Part shown: positions 17,384 through 25,356 of the stretch, piece by piece
Numbering within the stretch: position 1 is the first letter of the stretch
Layout of the letters: every line of letters begins with the position of its first letter
From: Pedobacter sp. AJM
Lineage (GTDB): Bacteria; Bacteroidota; Bacteroidia; Sphingobacteriales; Sphingobacteriaceae
Assembly (NCBI RefSeq): GCF_002197755.1
Contig: NZ_NHOT01000003.1
Coordinates: forward strand, 930,001-994,000
Direction of reading: 5' to 3'
Length of the DNA: 64,000 nucleotides
Made by a program: the position numbers and the translations under genes
Notes under the pieces: generated by a model
Databases searched by the model: none
What the model was told of the DNA's origin: nothing
Seen by the model: the letters and a program-made list of their open reading frames with translations, nothing else

Positions 17384-18181
17384 TTAAAATTTATTTTCTT
17401 TAAGCAGGATCTGGTAAACCTCATCTTTAACTGCCTCCAGTGTAGATGGATCATTCACAAGGGCGTAAAGCCGCTCATCAATCTTGACATTTTGCATTTT
17501 ACCCAAAAGATTAACAAGTGAGAGTTGTAACATCGGATCATTCTGGTGATTGAGGGCGTTTACCAAAAGATTGGTAACATGTGCATCTTGCCTATATTTC
17601 TCCAACACACTCAATGCAGCCAAACGCACATTGCTGTTTCCGTCATGCTGAATGGTTGCAGCCAGACGATCAAGCATATCATAACTGATCAATTCACTTT
17701 TTTTGATGGCTAAAACAGCGGCCAACCGGGTACTTGATGAAGCGCTGTCGTTTAACTTTGTATAAAGCATCTGATCGGGTGAGGGTATGAACGGAACTTC
17801 TTCTTTGCTTTGATGCTTTTTTACATGAGAAGTTGTTTCATGTGCAGCAAACTGAGTCTGTTTTGCATTCTGGGTAACGGCCTTTACTAATGGCTTCTCA
17901 GCAATTTTTGGGTGTTTATTCTGCTTATTCAGGGCCAGGTGCTGTTCAGTTTTTTTAGTCTGTTGCGTACTATTGAAGAACCATAATCCAATAGTACATA
18001 CCAGTAAAACTGCTGCTGCAGCCATCCAGCTTGCAGGTTTGATATTTAAAATACGGTGCTTTTTTACCATGGGTTCTTGAGCCAGACTGGCTTTAAATCC
18101 CGCCAGGTTAAACTGCGGAGCTTCCAGATGATCGAAATCTTCCCGGTGCTGCTCCACAAAATCTTTTATCGGATCATTCAT
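17384..18181 (-). CDS. single-pass membrane protein with C-terminal HEAT repeats, likely anti-sigma partner
   Basis: This 265-residue protein has a ~50-residue cytoplasmic N-terminus (MNDPIKDFVEQHREDFD). A membrane segment (ASWMAAAAVLLVCTIGLWFF) and a Lys/Gln-rich linker follow, and the last ~115 residues form HEAT-like helical repeats (VRLAALSVLEKY, LQLSLVNLLGKM). The start overlaps the sigma gene by 8 bp, a sign of translational coupling. Position and topology suggest it holds the sigma factor at the membrane. It has no classic anti-sigma zinc finger. Confidence 0.72.
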   Translation of the reverse strand: MNDPIKDFVEQHREDFDHLEAPQFNLAGFKASLAQEPMVKKHRILNIKPASWMAAAAVLLVCTIGLWFFNSTQQTKKTEQHLALNKQNKHPKIAEKPLVKAVTQNAKQTQFAAHETTSHVKKHQSKEEVPFIPSPDQMLYTKLNDSASSSTRLAAVLAIKKSELISYDMLDRLAATIQHDGNSNVRLAALSVLEKYRQDAHVTNLLVNALNHQNDPMLQLSLVNLLGKMQNVKIDERLYALVNDPSTLEAVKDEVYQILLKENKF

Positions 18182-18734
18182 AATAAGCTTTATCTTTTAG
18201 TGATACTAATATTCTTTTTTTTGCCCGATGGTACTGCGTTCTGACAGTAGACGGGGCCAGACCTAGTGTAAGTGCGATTTCATCCTGTGGCATTTTTTCA
18301 AAAAGGTACAGGGTTAAAATTGTTCTGTACCCGTCCGAAAGCTCGTCAATACAACGCCTGACATCCTCAACACGGCTTTCAAAAATTTCATCTTCCCTGA
18401 TGTCATAATCAGCCTCGGCCATGAACTCATAGTTGTCCAGATCTGAAAACAGCAGTTTCTTTCGCCTGAGGTGCGAGATCGATTTATTGATCGCCATTCT
18501 CCTTACCCAGGCTTCAAAACTATTGATTTGCATTAACCGCTTCTGATCGCTAAAGACATTGCAGAAAGTTTCCTGCAAAATATCTTCTGCCTCCGCACTG
18601 TGCGCAACCAGCCGGCTAATGGAATTAAAAATCCCCCTGGCATATCGGTTATAGAGCCCGGTATAACCCGCATCCTTGCCCCGAAGGCACATGGCAATCA
18701 ATTCCTGATCAGATATGTTTTCTTTTTGAAGCAA
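18174..18734 (-). CDS. ECF RNA polymerase sigma factor
   Basis: This 186-residue protein has region 2 (YNRYARGIFNSISRLV... AEDILQETFCNVF) and region 4 (LFEKMPQDEIALTLGLAPSTVRTQYHRAKKRI). It is the first gene of the operon with the HEAT-repeat membrane protein (8-bp overlap) and the DUF4097 protein. ECF factors of this kind usually respond to envelope signals and autoregulate their operon. Confidence 0.93.
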   Translation of the reverse strand: MLQKENISDQELIAMCLRGKDAGYTGLYNRYARGIFNSISRLVAHSAEAEDILQETFCNVFSDQKRLMQINSFEAWVRRMAINKSISHLRRKKLLFSDLDNYEFMAEADYDIREDEIFESRVEDVRRCIDELSDGYRTILTLYLFEKMPQDEIALTLGLAPSTVRTQYHRAKKRILVSLKDKAYYE

Positions 18735-19026
18735 GTAGCGTTTCTGTTAATTTTTAATTCAAGAAGTTTCTATTCTATCCTGAAGTCGCAATAGGGGAAA
18801 TAATGTTGCATCTGCCCTTTGATTTATTTAAAAATAAATCAAAGGGTCTAAAATATTCCATAAATTACTGTTTAAAGATCGGTAAAATCATTCATTTTAA
18901 ACAGATGATGACCAAGATAAGATGTCCTGTAGGCCTTTTAAATTGATCTTTCTGCATTTTTTAATGCGCAGCATTTTTCTTCAGCATCCCACACCGTTAA
19001 AAAAAATTAAAATATTTTCGATGCCA
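18735..19026. other. intergenic region with a 15-bp-arm palindrome
   Basis: CCCTTTGATTTATTT (18815-18829) is perfectly complementary to 18832-18846. This palindrome lies about 80 bp upstream of the sigma gene start and could be an operator or an AU-rich hairpin. The rest of the stretch shows no coding frame or recognised element. Confidence 0.5.
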
Positions 19027-19118
19027 GGCAATAATGTATTAAAATGATCGTCTTTATATGGAGAGCGTTAATTTAGATTAAACGGGAGTCGTCTTTATGA
19101 TGATTCCCGTTTTCTTTT
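19027..19118 (+). ncRNA. candidate small RNA / leader element, copy 1 of an exact 92-bp repeat
   Basis: This 92-bp block recurs without a change at 19244-19335. It ends with a 14-bp stem (19080-19093 with 19099-19112, loop TTTAT) followed by TCTTTT, a good terminator shape. Before the hairpin is a 10-codon frame, ATG 19044 to TAG 19076 (MIVFIWRALI). The layout of short peptide plus terminator could be an attenuator leader, a tiny hydrophobic peptide gene, or a plain small RNA. No promoter was clearly identified. Confidence 0.45.
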
Positions 19119-19129
19119 GGATTCAATTT

Positions 19130-19182
19130 GAACAGGAGCTGTTGAGGCATTTCCTGATTCAGTAATATTTAAGCTCCTGTTC
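19130..19182. repeat. 11-bp perfect inverted repeat between the two 92-bp copies
   Basis: GAACAGGAGCT (19130-19140) pairs with AGCTCCTGTTC (19172-19182) across a 31-nt loop. It lies in the unique spacer between the duplicated elements. Function unknown. Confidence 0.45.
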
Positions 19183-19243
19183 TCACCCTAACGATCCGTT
19201 ATACCCCTCAAAATAGATTATTTTAAAATTATTTTCAGTACCG

Positions 19244-19335
19244 GGCAATAATGTATTAAAATGATCGTCTTTATATGGAGAGCGTTAATTTAGATTAAAC
19301 GGGAGTCGTCTTTATGATGATTCCCGTTTTCTTTT
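19244..19335 (+). ncRNA. candidate small RNA / leader element, copy 2 of an exact 92-bp repeat
   Basis: This copy is identical to 19027-19118. The hairpin arms lie at 19297-19310 and 19316-19329, followed here by TCTTTTTTTT, a stronger U-tract than in copy 1. The 10-codon frame is at 19261-19293. The next gene (multi-PAS kinase) starts 290 bp downstream, which is far for an attenuator of that gene. Confidence 0.45.
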
Positions 19336-19625
19336 TTTTACGGTTCTTTGGATTGAAGATTATAAAATCAATCACCAGCTGAAGAGAAGATTGGCATTGT
19401 GGGGATTGATCCCTTTTCGCTTTTGTGCGAAGGAGAATCTTCATCTTTCATCTGGCTTTATTGTCTTTTAAAAAAGCTTGAAGTAGCTATATTATGACCG
19501 ATGCGCTTCACGAAAATCGCAATCAACTGCCGAATTGTTTTTAAGAAGTATTCCGGAAAAAGATCCGGATTGATGATATTTGCTTAATTTGCATTCGTTT
19601 TTTTGAGATTATTACCATTTAATAT
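19336..19625. other. intergenic region upstream of the PAS kinase
   Basis: Nothing beyond the presumed kinase promoter is expected here. No coding frame, structured RNA or clear -10 box was identified. Confidence 0.3.
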
Positions 19626-22418
19626 ATGAGCAATACAGCCGCGAATCAGGATCGTTTCGGAGCCCTTGTAGCCGCAACGTCAGATGTTGTTTATCGCATG
19701 AGTCCGGATTGGGAGGTGATGTATGAACTCGATGGCCGGGGTTTTTTAAAAAGCACTTCTGAACCGCTTACAAACTGGCGGAACCATAACGTGCATCCTG
19801 CTGATTTGCAAATGGTAAATGAGGCAATATCCTGGTCCATTGCCACAAAATCAATGTTTGAACTGGAACACCGTGTTTTGCGTGCAGACGGAAGTACAGG
19901 CTGGACCATTTCCAGGGCTGTACCCATATTAAATGATGCAGGAGATATTTTGGAATGGTTTGGTGCTGCCAAAGACATTACGCTTCGCAAGCAAACAGAG
20001 CATGAACTTCAGCAGGCGAAAGAGCTGGCAGAGCAGCAACAGCGGCTTTATGAAACGGTAACATCTAATACACCTGATCTGATTTATGTATTTGGATTAG
20101 ATTACCGCTTTACCTATGCCAATAAAGCTTTGCTTGAAATGTGGGGGAAGCGTTGGGAAGATGCCGTGGGCAAAACCCTGCTTGAGAATGGTTATGAACC
20201 CTGGCATGCAGAGATGCATGAGCGGGAAATTGATGAGATTATTACCACCGGAAAACCCATTCGGGGTGAGGTCGATTTCCCTCATGCGGCACTGGGTAAC
20301 AGAACTTACGATTATATCCTGACACCCGTATTTGATTCCAGTGGTCTGGTGGTAGCTATTTCAGGAATTACCCGCGATGTTACACAACGCAAGCAACAGG
20401 AGCAGGAAAAATTCAGGTTGTCTGCCGAACTGGCTTTATTAAATGAAGCCGCTGAAGCAACAAACGAGGAACTTAATGCGGCCAATGAAGAACTTCAAAC
20501 TTCCCAGAACAGGCTGAGCGAAGCCAACAGGAACCTGGAACTGATTTTAAATATGTTACCGGCCTCCGTGGTCGTCATCCGTGGCTATGACCTGGTGGTG
20601 GAATTGATTAATGAAAGTAACCTGAAATACTGGAACAAAAGCAAAGAAGAGGTTTTAGGAAAAAGGTTTCTGGACATATTGCCGGATCTGGCCGATCAGC
20701 CTTTTGCCGGCCAGCTTCGCAAAGTAATGGATACCGGCGAAGTCATTGATGTAAAGGAAAGCCCTGTACTGTTTACTATGCCGGATGGTACCATCCGCGA
20801 AACTTATGTAGACTATACTTACCAACCCCTTGCAGATGCTTTTGGCAACAGAAACGGGGTACTGGTGATGTCTTTTGAAATTACAGAAAGGATACTTTCT
20901 AAACGATTACTCGAAAAATACACTGCCGAACTTACCCAGGTAAATAAGTCGCTTTCTATCGCGAACAATAAACTGGCAGCCAGTGAGGCTCGATTTAAGT
21001 TTTTTATTGAGGAGGCACCTGTGGCCATTGGAGTTTTACATGCCAGGGAGCTGATTGTGGAAACCGCCAACCAGAAGATATTGGAAGTTTGGGGTAAAAG
21101 CCCTGAAATTATAGGATTACCGCTTGCTCAGGCACTACCGGAATTAAGTGGTCAGCCTTTTCTAGGCATACTGGATAATGTATTTATGACCGGCGTACCC
21201 TTTTACGCCAATGAAATCAGCGCCATGTTAAATCATGGAGGAGAATTAAAAGAAATCTTTTTTAATGTAGTTTATCAACCTGTAGTTGGACAGGATGGAG
21301 CCGTATCTGATATATTGATCGTTGCGACAGATGTGACAGAACAAGTTCATGCGCGCAGATCGATTGAACAAAGTGAGCAGCATTTCCGGAAACTTGCTGA
21401 CCTGGTGCCCGCCAAGATTTCTAATGCTTTACCAAACGGCATGGTTACTTTCTCTAATCAGCACTGGCTGGATTTTACAGGAATGAGTTTTGAAAATCTT
21501 CGTGATTTTGGCTATTACCAGATCATGCATCCTGATGAGATTGCCTCCTTTAAAAAAGGGCTGGAAGTAGCAGCAGCTAATGGCACTCCACATGTTGCAG
21601 AAATGCGCTTTAAAGACAGAAATGGCAACTATATCTGGCATTTAAACATCTCATCGCCTATTTTAGATGAAGAAGGAAAGGTAATGATGTGGGTGGGATC
21701 TACAACTGATATTCAAACAATAAAAGAGGAAGAACAGCGTAAAAGTGATTTCGTAAGCATGTTAAGCCATGAACTTAAAACGCCGGTTACCTCCATTAAG
21801 GGGCATGTACAACTGGCCTTACGGTTATTGTCAAGAGAAACATTATCTCCATCATTACAAAAACTGAGCACCTCATTATCACGTATTGATGTACTGCTTT
21901 TGCAATTAACCGGACTCATCAGGGATATGCTTGACCTTAGCCGGATTGATGCCGGCAGGATGGATTTAAAGGTAGAACATTTTGCAATTGATACATTGGT
22001 AAAAGAAGTGGTAGAAGATTTTCGCCTGAGCCATCAGCAATATGTTTTCCACCTGGAAACGGCTGCGAATGTATTTGTTCATGCCGACCGCGACCGGATC
22101 AGCCAGGTACTGATCAACCTGATCGCCAATGCAATCAAGTATTCTCCTAAAAGCAACCAAGTTGATATCGCTGTTGCCACAACTGAAAATGAAGTGTTGA
22201 TTGACATCAAAGATTATGGAATTGGTATTGAAGCAAAAGACCAGACCAAAATTTTTGAACGCTTTTTCAGGGTAGAGGGTCAGAATGAGAAATATTTCAG
22301 TGGTTTTGGAATCGGATTATTTTTAGCGCATAATATCATATCGAGGCATGGGGGTGAAATCTTATTGGAAAGCGAGCGGAATCAGGGCTCAGTGTTTACT
22401 GTACATCTTCCAATTTAG
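19626..22418 (+). CDS. multi-PAS hybrid-less sensor histidine kinase
   Basis: This 930-residue cytoplasmic kinase has no membrane segment. At least four to five PAS/PAC units fill residues ~10-700, with PAC ends such as WFGAAKDITLRKQ, AISGITRDVTQRKQ and WVGSTTDIQTIKE. A coiled coil of Glu/Asn/Ala repeats lies near residues 265-305. The HisKA motif SHELKTPVTSIKGH carries His715. A HATPase domain follows, with LINLIANAIKYSP (N box), IKDYGIGIEA (G1) and FGIGLFLAHNII (G2). It has no receiver domain and no regulator gene beside it, so it is an orphan kinase. The signal is unknown. Confidence 0.93.
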   Translation: MSNTAANQDRFGALVAATSDVVYRMSPDWEVMYELDGRGFLKSTSEPLTNWRNHNVHPADLQMVNEAISWSIATKSMFELEHRVLRADGSTGWTISRAVPILNDAGDILEWFGAAKDITLRKQTEHELQQAKELAEQQQRLYETVTSNTPDLIYVFGLDYRFTYANKALLEMWGKRWEDAVGKTLLENGYEPWHAEMHEREIDEIITTGKPIRGEVDFPHAALGNRTYDYILTPVFDSSGLVVAISGITRDVTQRKQQEQEKFRLSAELALLNEAAEATNEELNAANEELQTSQNRLSEANRNLELILNMLPASVVVIRGYDLVVELINESNLKYWNKSKEEVLGKRFLDILPDLADQPFAGQLRKVMDTGEVIDVKESPVLFTMPDGTIRETYVDYTYQPLADAFGNRNGVLVMSFEITERILSKRLLEKYTAELTQVNKSLSIANNKLAASEARFKFFIEEAPVAIGVLHARELIVETANQKILEVWGKSPEIIGLPLAQALPELSGQPFLGILDNVFMTGVPFYANEISAMLNHGGELKEIFFNVVYQPVVGQDGAVSDILIVATDVTEQVHARRSIEQSEQHFRKLADLVPAKISNALPNGMVTFSNQHWLDFTGMSFENLRDFGYYQIMHPDEIASFKKGLEVAAANGTPHVAEMRFKDRNGNYIWHLNISSPILDEEGKVMMWVGSTTDIQTIKEEEQRKSDFVSMLSHELKTPVTSIKGHVQLALRLLSRETLSPSLQKLSTSLSRIDVLLLQLTGLIRDMLDLSRIDAGRMDLKVEHFAIDTLVKEVVEDFRLSHQQYVFHLETAANVFVHADRDRISQVLINLIANAIKYSPKSNQVDIAVATTENEVLIDIKDYGIGIEAKDQTKIFERFFRVEGQNEKYFSGFGIGLFLAHNIISRHGGEILLESERNQGSVFTVHLPI

Positions 22419-22488
22419 AAGTTTTACTCATGCATTTATTTAGTTTTTAGCAAAGCCCGATTGAATAGTTTACCTCTAAAACTCTGTT

Positions 22489-22782
22489 TTATTTAGTAAA
22501 CGGGACTGAAAATTTTTTGGCTATTTCATGTTGTTGTAATTGATCACCATTTGGCAAAATCATATAATTTTGATCAGTAACCGGATTTATGATTACCTGA
22601 TAACCGCCCCTACAATTTTGATATCGATAAGCAAATGCCTTTAGTCCTTTAAATAACCCCTCTGTTTTAGCCATTTGATAAACATGCCGGGAACAGCTTA
22701 TTCTAAAAATACACCGGGGCTCTTGGTTTTTAGCCTTGAGCATCCAGTATATTTTAATTAAGAATAGCAGCAGAAATCTCAT
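22489..22782 (-). CDS. yidD: divergent YidD family membrane protein insertion efficiency factor
   Basis: This 97-residue protein starts at ATG 22782 (MRFLLLFLIKIYWML). It has the amphipathic N-terminal helix and the YidD core, with CIFRISCSRHVYQMAKTEGLFKGL aligning to the usual PRCRFxPTCSxYAxEAxxxHGxxKG. RGGY also matches the usual GGYDP ending. YidD assists YidC-dependent insertion of inner-membrane proteins. It is not beside rpmH-rnpA-yidC, the classical location, and is divergent, so it may be a second copy. Its ATG overlaps the stop of the upstream gene (TAATG). Confidence 0.78.
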   Translation of the reverse strand: MRFLLLFLIKIYWMLKAKNQEPRCIFRISCSRHVYQMAKTEGLFKGLKAFAYRYQNCRGGYQVIINPVTDQNYMILPNGDQLQQHEIAKKFSVPFTK

Positions 22783-23018
22783 TATAGATTTTTCCCAAAT
22801 ACAACCATCTGATATGAGGCAAGATAACCTGGTTTTGCACCAAACCCAAAGCATCCGGGATCTGGTTGCACATAAGTAGAAACACTCTCCAACCTGATGT
22901 ATATCCAGCCTTCGTTAAGATAGTGGTTGATAGTTTGCTCCAATTGTTCTGCTACTGCTACAGTAGTCTGCTTTTTATGATCTATGGTAGCGGTAAAAGG
23001 TATAACTTTATATTCCAT
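22782..23018 (-). CDS. DUF4177-like small protein
   Basis: This 78-residue protein starts at ATG 23018 (MEYKVIPFTATI). An in-frame ATG 13 codons upstream lies inside the promoter region and is less likely. The pattern MEYKV... LEQTINHYLNEGWIYIRLESV... YQMVVFGK fits the DUF4177 family of small alpha/beta proteins. Its stop overlaps the yidD start by one base, so translation is coupled. The promoter carries the shared palindrome described at 23084-23099. Confidence 0.7.
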   Translation of the reverse strand: MEYKVIPFTATIDHKKQTTVAVAEQLEQTINHYLNEGWIYIRLESVSTYVQPDPGCFGFGAKPGYLASYQMVVFGKNL

Positions 23019-23054
23019 ATTAGTTGATTTACTGCGTATTGATTTGTTAAGATT

Positions 23055-23099
23055 CAAATGTAATACACCACATCAAGCTAATCTTACGGGTTTCCGTAA
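23055..23099 (-). promoter_or_regulatory. palindrome-controlled promoter of the DUF4177-like/yidD operon
   Basis: Reading toward the gene, the palindrome TTACGG-AAAC-CCGTAA (23099 to 23084) is followed after exactly 21 bp by TACATTTG (23062 to 23055), a full match to the TAnnTTTG -10 box. The start codon lies 36 bp further on. The palindrome is centred near -40, the usual place for an activator that contacts RNA polymerase. The same arrangement recurs at 57.3 and 60.95 kb. Confidence 0.7.
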
Positions 23100-23224
23100 C
23101 GAAAAACTGATAAAGAAAACTATATGTTTTTAAAAAGAACATAGGTTTTATCTATATCATTAAAATTAAGTGATGACATTCCATTAAATATATCATGCCA
23201 CCAATTAATCAACTGCTTATATCG

Positions 23225-24043
23225 CTACCTTATTTTGTTTGCTTTCAGGTATTCAATCAATGCCTTCGGATGATCGGTCTGTACACCCTGTATGCCTTTA
23301 TTGATGGCATTTTTCCAATCATCAGGCATTTCATTGCTTTTTTGAACATCCAGAAATACACTAATTCCTAAAGATCTGATCACCGGTAAAAGATTTTCGG
23401 CCGGAATGTTATCCACAGCATCCAGAGGCATTTTGTCCAAAGCTGCTAATAATGCTTCCCTTGTTCTAATGGTCTTATTTAAACTGAACATTAAGGGCAT
23501 TTTCGGCGCAATCTTTTTCCACGAACAGTATTGTTTCAGCTCATTAATGTAAACCAATACCTGATCTGTCATCCCTGCTTTTTCAATTTCCTTGTAAGCC
23601 AGACCTACATCCGCAGCTTTAAAATCAAGGTAAATATTGATCCTACCTTTGCAGGTTTTTAATGCATCAGCAAAGCTGGCGATCTGGTGCAGGCTACCAT
23701 CTACCCCTTTTAGCGTAAGTTTTTTTATGGTTTCAAAATCAAGGTCCTTTATCAACCCCTTTCCATCACTCACCTGATCTACACGGTCGTTGTGTAAAAG
23801 AACCAGTTGCCCGTCACGGGTAGTCCTGAGATCCAGCTCAACATAATCTGCACCCAGTAAAATAGCTTCCTCAATAGCAGCTATCGTATTTTCAGGTTTG
23901 TTGAGGTGGCTTCCACGGTGTGCAATAACGATAAAACCATGTTTTGATTTAGGCAGTGACTTTGCTACCTGTTGCGAAAAACAAGTGAAACAAAAACAGC
24001 TCATTAAGATGGCGCATAAGGCCAGTTTCTTTTTTGAGTTCAT
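23225..24043 (-). CDS. secreted glycerophosphodiester phosphodiesterase
   Basis: This 272-residue GDPD protein has a signal peptide (CFTCFSQ). It carries the family signature IAHRGS... PENT, VELDLRTTRDGQLVLLHND and the later DGKG loop, with the catalytic HR/E/D/H residues. It hydrolyses glycerophosphodiesters to glycerol-3-phosphate and an alcohol, in the periplasm. It is the last gene of the minus-strand SusC/SusD/phosphatase unit and starts 3 bp after the phosphatase stop. Confidence 0.92.
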   Translation of the reverse strand: MNSKKKLALCAILMSCFCFTCFSQQVAKSLPKSKHGFIVIAHRGSHLNKPENTIAAIEEAILLGADYVELDLRTTRDGQLVLLHNDRVDQVSDGKGLIKDLDFETIKKLTLKGVDGSLHQIASFADALKTCKGRINIYLDFKAADVGLAYKEIEKAGMTDQVLVYINELKQYCSWKKIAPKMPLMFSLNKTIRTREALLAALDKMPLDAVDNIPAENLLPVIRSLGISVFLDVQKSNEMPDDWKNAINKGIQGVQTDHPKALIEYLKANKIR

Positions 24044-24046
24044 CTT

Positions 24047-25333
24047 TTATGGTTTTAAAGCCGGGTTCAAATCTGTAAATGCTGCTGCACGGTTTCTACT
24101 TGTCTTTTGCAATGAAAAAGCATCGAAAAGCTCACCGGAAGTTTTATAGGCTTCAAATTTAAGTTTATCGCCATCTACGTGAATCACCTGAAAAAGCTGG
24201 GTATTCTCTAAGGATACATCCATCCATTTGGCGCCATCTACCTGGTACATTTTAGGCCCTGCTACCGAAACCAGGTAAACTGGTCCACTTACATCCCGTC
24301 CGGATAAACCTCTGGGCAGGTTCTGCCCCCGGCTATAAGTATGGTCATGCCCCTGCAAAACCAGGTCAATGTGGTATTGATCAAATAGTGGTTTAAAGCG
24401 TTCTCTGAACGCCTTATTGTCACGGCTTTTTGCCGTAGAGAAAATAGGGTGGTGAAAGGTGATCACCGTCCACAACTTCTTATTTTCTTTCAGTACTTTT
24501 TCTAGCCATTCATATTGAGCCTTGGCAGAAGCTTCATCTAGGATGATCATTTGCGAATCTAAGGAAATAATGCGTACGTCCTGATAATCTACATAATATA
24601 CCGATGATTCAAGCCCCCTTGGTCCGTTGCCGGCAAAGGTGTACTGTACGCCCCAGTGTGGATCTAAAATGAGCTTTCGCTGATCGTCCCGTACATATTC
24701 ATGGTTTCCCGGTGATGGAATACTTGGGATCATACCATTAATAAAGCCACCACCATAATGCCATTCGCCCCATTCCTGATCATTATTAGAACGGTTGATT
24801 AAATCTCCGGTATGAATAATGAACCGTGCATCAGGCTGGTGAGAAAAAGCCTTGCGGATAACCCGCGACCATTTGGAACGGATATCATTTTGCGCATCGC
24901 CCAGGTATATAAAAGAAAACGGTTCATTTTTGGCTGAGGCTGTAGTAAACTGAAACCATTCGCTCCAGTGTTCACCTGAACCTACCCGATAGGCATACAC
25001 CGTTGCTGGTTTTAAGTTAGTAAAAGTAACATGGTGATACTTGGCCGTTTCATAATTATTTCTGCCATTTAATACGGTAGAGCTGGCATCGTAACTTGTT
25101 ATGGCCTTTTCTAATGCAGGGTTGGCATCCTCAGCTTTAATCTGTGCCTTTGAAGCCATGATGGTTGTATCAGTACGCCAGTTAACCGTTTGGCTGGTTG
25201 CCGGATCTCCCGCCCAGGTTAAAATTACACGGTCAGGGTATTGAGTTGGACTAAAGTTCTGGGCTGATAGTTTGGTTAGCACTCCGCTCGAAAGCAAGGT
25301 GATAATTAAAATTGATTTTATAAAGGATTTCAT
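24047..25333 (-). CDS. secreted purple-acid-phosphatase-like metallophosphoesterase
   Basis: This 428-residue protein has a signal peptide (SGVLTKLSAQ) and an N-terminal fibronectin-like domain (PDRVILTWAGDPATSQTVNW... YAYRVGSGEHWSEW) as in purple acid phosphatases. The calcineurin-like phosphoesterase domain follows, with YLGDAQND, IHTGDLI, GNHEY, TFHHP and LQGHDHTYSR, all metal-binding blocks being present. It should release phosphate from organic monoesters. Next to GDPD this gives a two-step route from glycerophosphodiester to phosphate. Confidence 0.9.
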   Translation of the reverse strand: MKSFIKSILIITLLSSGVLTKLSAQNFSPTQYPDRVILTWAGDPATSQTVNWRTDTTIMASKAQIKAEDANPALEKAITSYDASSTVLNGRNNYETAKYHHVTFTNLKPATVYAYRVGSGEHWSEWFQFTTASAKNEPFSFIYLGDAQNDIRSKWSRVIRKAFSHQPDARFIIHTGDLINRSNNDQEWGEWHYGGGFINGMIPSIPSPGNHEYVRDDQRKLILDPHWGVQYTFAGNGPRGLESSVYYVDYQDVRIISLDSQMIILDEASAKAQYEWLEKVLKENKKLWTVITFHHPIFSTAKSRDNKAFRERFKPLFDQYHIDLVLQGHDHTYSRGQNLPRGLSGRDVSGPVYLVSVAGPKMYQVDGAKWMDVSLENTQLFQVIHVDGDKLKFEAYKTSGELFDAFSLQKTSRNRAAAFTDLNPALKP

Positions 25334-25356
25334 GTTGATTCTGATTAAAATTTAAA

